DNA of 64,000 nucleotides from Xestospongia muta. Lineage: Eukaryota > Porifera > Demospongiae > Haplosclerida > Petrosiidae. Position 1 is the first letter of the stretch, and each line of letters starts with the position of its first letter. The notes under the pieces are model-generated. The model had not been told where the DNA came from and searched no databases. It saw only the letters and a list, made by a program, of their open reading frames with translations. Positions 59,960-64,000 of the stretch are shown here, in pieces. The position numbers and the translations under genes were made by a program. Location: assembly GCA_963693285.1 (NCBI GenBank), contig OY848921.1, positions 3,653,497 to 3,717,496 on the forward strand, written 5' to 3'.

Positions 59960-62289
59960 AGAAATAATAAGAGAAACCTAAAAGACTTTTTATTCTATAG
60001 CATTATAAGATAATCGTTACTATAATTGTATAATAAAACATAATGTAGGGAATATACTAAATTGATACATTCTTCCAGTTATATTATTACAATTGTTCAA
60101 CATATGATGATCTATACTATGTGTTGTGATTGTAATAACCACTGTATATGAATTCAACATTGATTATATCTGTTATATTAGTTATTAAATTATCTATAGT
60201 AAAATCTCTTATGATAGAGCTTGAATAGTGGTAAGGGGGGAAAATCTTAAAAATTGCAATGCATACAGTTTTCACACATATAATGTAAAATAGTAGACTT
60301 CAAGAAAGTGCATGATTTATTGTAGATTAAACATCTAATGTAAACAATTTACAGGAATGTATAATAGTATGATGCTACAAAGGAGAGAACCATAAAATAA
60401 ATTAAATTAGCACAACAAATATCTGGTTGTGACAATATTGAGTGAACTACTTTGTAAGTGATGTCTACTGTCAATTATGCTGACCATTGGCAGGAGAAAT
60501 CAGTTATCATCACAACATAGATGCCAGTACAGTTTTATAAAATGCTAGGATTAATACAAGTAGTAGTTTGTAAAGATTCACTCATATGTCATGTTGTAAG
60601 AAGTTACTAAGAATCAGAAGAATCCATTAAACAAGTCTAATTACACTCTTACTGAAAATATCAGAGCATAAACAGTATCCTAGTATATTTACTATATTAT
60701 CACTTGGAATGTCAAACTATTTAGCTTATATCATGGAATAAACATACTGATGATACTAACTATAATTATAGTTAATTTTAAGGTTGTATTGAATACAAAC
60801 ATGTTGTTTATATCATGAGATATTAGTTAATATCATTCTAGGTTATATATGGTATTACTAGCACCTCATATGTTATAGTAGAAGGTAGTAGTTGAATGTA
60901 CATAAACAAATAGAAAGAGCTCAAGTGGTATGCTGTCATTGTTTTATCTTATTACTTAATTTTGCATATCTGCTTCTCTCTGAAGACTCTTGCATCTTTT
61001 ACAACCAAAAGCCACTTACTGTCTTAGTGATTATCAGGTAGTTGTAAGTCAGAAATTACAAATCTCAAAATACCAGCTGACAACCAGTGTCTGAGTACAA
61101 AGCATTATTAAAACCCACTATCATGCAATAATGATAACATAGTCTACTATATGAACGATTGTTAGAACCATGAAATGTACTAAAGGTATCTCAACGTAAA
61201 TCTTTATGATTAATTATTTGATTTTACCAAGACATATATAATTAGAGTAAAGAGCCTTTAGCTTAACAGACAACTGATACAATAATGATTACACTATAAG
61301 CACAGTTAATAATCAGATTTGATAGAATATTTCTTGTTTTTCATTTGTTAATATTACATGAATGAGAAAAAGATTCAATGTTAGACTATAAAACAACAAA
61401 TAGATACACAATTATAAACACATTAGTACTATACTACACATGGATGCAATGATTTCCTTATAATATCTCACACTAGCAAACACATTTCAGTTGGTGGATG
61501 TGATAATATGTGACAACAATAACCATTAGGAAAATCCGGATATTACAAATCTGTTACCTAGACTACACTATAAACATTTCTGGCTATAACTATTAAAGCT
61601 TACTTGCATTAAGCTTTAAATATTTATAATAAATTAAGGTACTACTTGTCTATCTATTGCAACAAAATCAATTTGTTCTATGGATAGAAAATCTGCAAAT
61701 GTTTTCCCAATGTTGAGCTGACTCAAAGATTGTTGCTAAACTTGAGACATAGAGTTACACATTGACATTTCTTGAAGATACTTCTCACCTATGATAGCTA
61801 CAGCTATATGAAAAGTTTTAATCTTGTAACACAAAGCATTCTGTCAAAGCAAACAATTTTGCATTGTATGAAGTTTTGTGTTTGTGTTGAACGTTTGAAG
61901 TCACATTGGTCTTTTAAAGCCTTATTTACAAACATAAGTATCTAGATTCTAGAAAGCATTTTTGATCCTACAAGAAATTTAATGTGTAAACTATAATAAC
62001 AAAAGAATTCACCATACTTTAAAAGAGCATATTCATTGCCATTTAAAGCAGGCATCGCCTTCTAAGGGTATAAGTTGGCACACTACATTTGCAGGTACTA
62101 TGTCATCTTTTGTTAATTGTAACTACTACAATAATCAGTTTAATCTGTGTAGTTATTTTAGGAGTGTCCATATAACAACTTCTAGGAGATGATTAAACCA
62201 CAAACATCTACATAATTACATGAATTTAATGACAGCGTTACATGCAAAATGTACAGTCATGTATAATAAAAACATATTTAAATACTTAC
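59960..62289. other. Large intron or spacer with the second segmental repeat copy
   Basis: 60035-61800 repeats 50262-51300 in expanded form. Nothing coding was recognised. Confidence 0.6.
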
Positions 62290-62388
62290 ATCGTCAATGA
62301 CATCCAGTGATGCACCAGCTTTAATAAGTGTATGAGCTGTTTCAGAATAGCCCCAGTAAGCAGCAAAGTGAAGAGGAGTTCTCTTGCT
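62290..62388 (-). CDS. Single ankyrin-repeat exon
   Basis: Exactly 99 bases between TATGTAG and GTAAGT, coding one 33-residue ankyrin repeat: KRTPLHFAAYWGYSETAHTL then IKAGASLDVIDD. The phase allows it to precede the exon at 59764. Confidence 0.8.
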
Positions 62389-62399
62389 CTACATAAAGG

Positions 62400-63070
62400 A
62401 TATATCGGTATTTATGATCAATTCAATTTAGACTATACAGCTACATCTAATGATACATTAAAAACGATAGGTAAAACAATTCAATATCATTTCACTTATG
62501 TGCATGGCTAGGTTAATACTCTATGTGTTGTTAGCAGTAGTATTCATTACAATGTCTGTCCTATTATGTGACACATCTTTCATCTAAAGATTTACAATAT
62601 AGTCTAATAATAAAATACATGACAGTAAATAATACCAATTGATAATATGTCTAACTTTACACTGGTGTATTACAGCCCCTTCAGCTACAATATTCTCCAT
62701 GTATGTTACTTCCACTTGGTATAGAGCTTATGGAGAAAAAGTACAAAACATTGGTCTAATATAAAATGACAAGGAAGGCAATCTTATCATATCTTTCATT
62801 CAAAAGACAGCAACTATAGTGCTTGTACCATTAAAATTTGTATAAATAGCCTGGAATGCTATAACAGCGGACATACTTGATGATGATCAAGTGAAAGTAT
62901 TTGATAAATACTTTGAATACACTTAAATAAAGAGCCAATTCACAACAAGAATATTTGATTATTTTAATTATAAAGATCCATAAATTCAAACAAACAACAT
63001 ATAGAGATGGCACAATATCCTTAAAAGATTTTTAAAAAATTTATGTCACGTCTTCCAAGTTTTAAAATTG
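62400..63070. other. Intergenic stretch
   Basis: AT-rich, no gene recognised. Confidence 0.45.
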
Positions 63071-63072
63071 TT

Positions 63073-64000
63073 CTAAAGAAAGCAGGCAACTAAACTAGAG
63101 ATAATGATTATCACAAAAACCTTTTCCATAGTAGTGACATTGGTAAGGTTTATCACCAGTGTGTATATGAAGATGCATTCGGAGATGACTGCTTTAATAA
63201 AATCCGCTTCCACAGTACTGACATTGTTAACTTCTATTACCAATGTGTATACGAATATGACTTTGCAGATTACTATTATTAATAAATCTTTTTCCACAGT
63301 ACTGATTGGTAAGGTTTATCACCAGTGTGTATACGAACATGAGTTCGGAGATGAATGTTTTGATTAAATCTTTTTCCACAGTACTGACATTGGTAAGGTT
63401 TATCACCAGTGTGTGTGTTAAGAGGATTCTTCAATGTTGACCGAGAAGAAAGTTTCTTTCCACAATAATCACAAATGTTATCTGGATTTCTAGTAAGCAG
63501 TTTATTGTTGGAAATGAGCTCATTTGTATGTCTTCTTCCTTTTACAATTAGCTCATGTTTACGAATGTGGTCTTGTAACTGATATAATTCACAAAAGCTT
63601 TCCTGACATTTTGGACAAGTAAAACATTGTGGATTAGCAGTAAGACCATTAGGATTATGTCGAAGATGCAAATCAAAATTAGATTTCAAAACAAAACTAC
63701 TTCCACAATTCTTGCAATTATAAACTTGATAATCGTCTAAAAATAGATAGTAAATTTTATTTCTGCCAAAAGAATTACCTTACCTTCTTCAAAACTAGCT
63801 GTAATCCCAAGTTCTCTTGCATATTGTTCACCATACCATACATAGAGTTCATTGCCAGGATAAATATGTTTGAATGAGCGATAATAGATATTACCATGAT
63901 ACTGAAAAGCAACTAAATTCTGTTCATCCTCATTGCGAGCACAGTTAACAAATCGTAACCAATTACTTTGCTTATCTGATTGACCATCAATATAATATGA
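63073..64000 (-). pseudogene. Third PRDM9-like gene, finger array damaged, 5' part outside the window
   Basis: Exon-7 equivalent runs from about 63786 to the window end and is open (NELYVWYGEQYARELGI, NIYYRSFKHIYPG, EQNLVAFQYHG). The last exon starts near 63737 with the post-SET finger and the CPKCQESFCELYQLQDH finger. The linker is one residue shorter than in copies 1 and 2. The array starts CDYCGKKLSSRSTLKNPL, where zinc His is replaced by Pro, then QCQYCGKRFNQNIHLRTH. In the next finger two bases are lost (CTGATTGG for CTGACATTGG, near 63305), shifting the frame. About three more decayed fingers follow to 63073. The array is shorter than in the intact copies. Confidence 0.85.

Overview
This window looks like nuclear DNA of a demosponge or a close relative (inference). 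It is AT-rich, its genes are split by very short introns (about 45-100 bases, GT-AG), and the gene content is animal: cystathionine beta-synthase, a seven-helix receptor, a Notum/pectin-acetylesterase-family hydrolase, an AMOP/VWD/EGF receptor, PR/SET plus zinc-finger genes, ankyrin and death-fold exons. Many decayed DNA transposons lie between them. No bacterial operon, CRISPR array, rRNA or tRNA was seen.

Layout. 0-2.4 kb: 3'-incomplete hydrolase gene (-). 2.5-4.6 kb: THAP-type DNA transposon. 5.3-6.4 kb: receptor gene (+) with a palindromic MITE at its door. 8.5-11.9 kb: zinc-finger scrap, pogo-type transposase remnant, MITE, decayed coiled-coil gene, microsatellites. 11.9-13.8 kb: cystathionine beta-synthase lacking its 5' exons. 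14.2-20.5 kb: a 14-exon membrane protein (IgGFc-binding, IPT, AMOP, VWD, five or more EGF units, one membrane helix). 19.4-44.3 kb: a large tandem duplication. 44.3-47 kb: the rest of a Mutator-like element that carries a ubiquitin-specific-protease-like gene between its terminal repeats. 49.4-50.1 kb: hydrolase pseudogene. 52-62.4 kb: exons of an ankyrin/COR-like/death-fold gene (-), split by a decayed Ty3/gypsy element. 63.1-64 kb: a further PR/SET-zinc-finger gene running off the end.

The most interesting content is a PRDM9-like family. Two complete genes (26480-29011 and 37912-40443, both -) each encode 733 residues over eight exons with the PRDM9 order: SSXRD-like motif, zinc knuckle, PR/SET, post-SET finger, and a terminal-exon array of 84-base C2H2 units. 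They are paralogues made by the tandem duplication. In my hand alignment the arrays differ by 18 amino-acid-changing and 2 silent substitutions with no indels; five changes fall on DNA-contact positions. A third, damaged gene and at least seven fragments are scattered through the window, which looks like rapid birth and death.

The duplication is clear from the sequence. Unit 1 (19410-34067) is followed directly by unit 2 (34068-44333). The junction joins the SWIM region of the Mutator-like element to an EGF exon. The units later diverged: a hAT insertion with an empty site in the other unit, a local inversion, and two deletions or insertions of about 1.1-1.4 kb.
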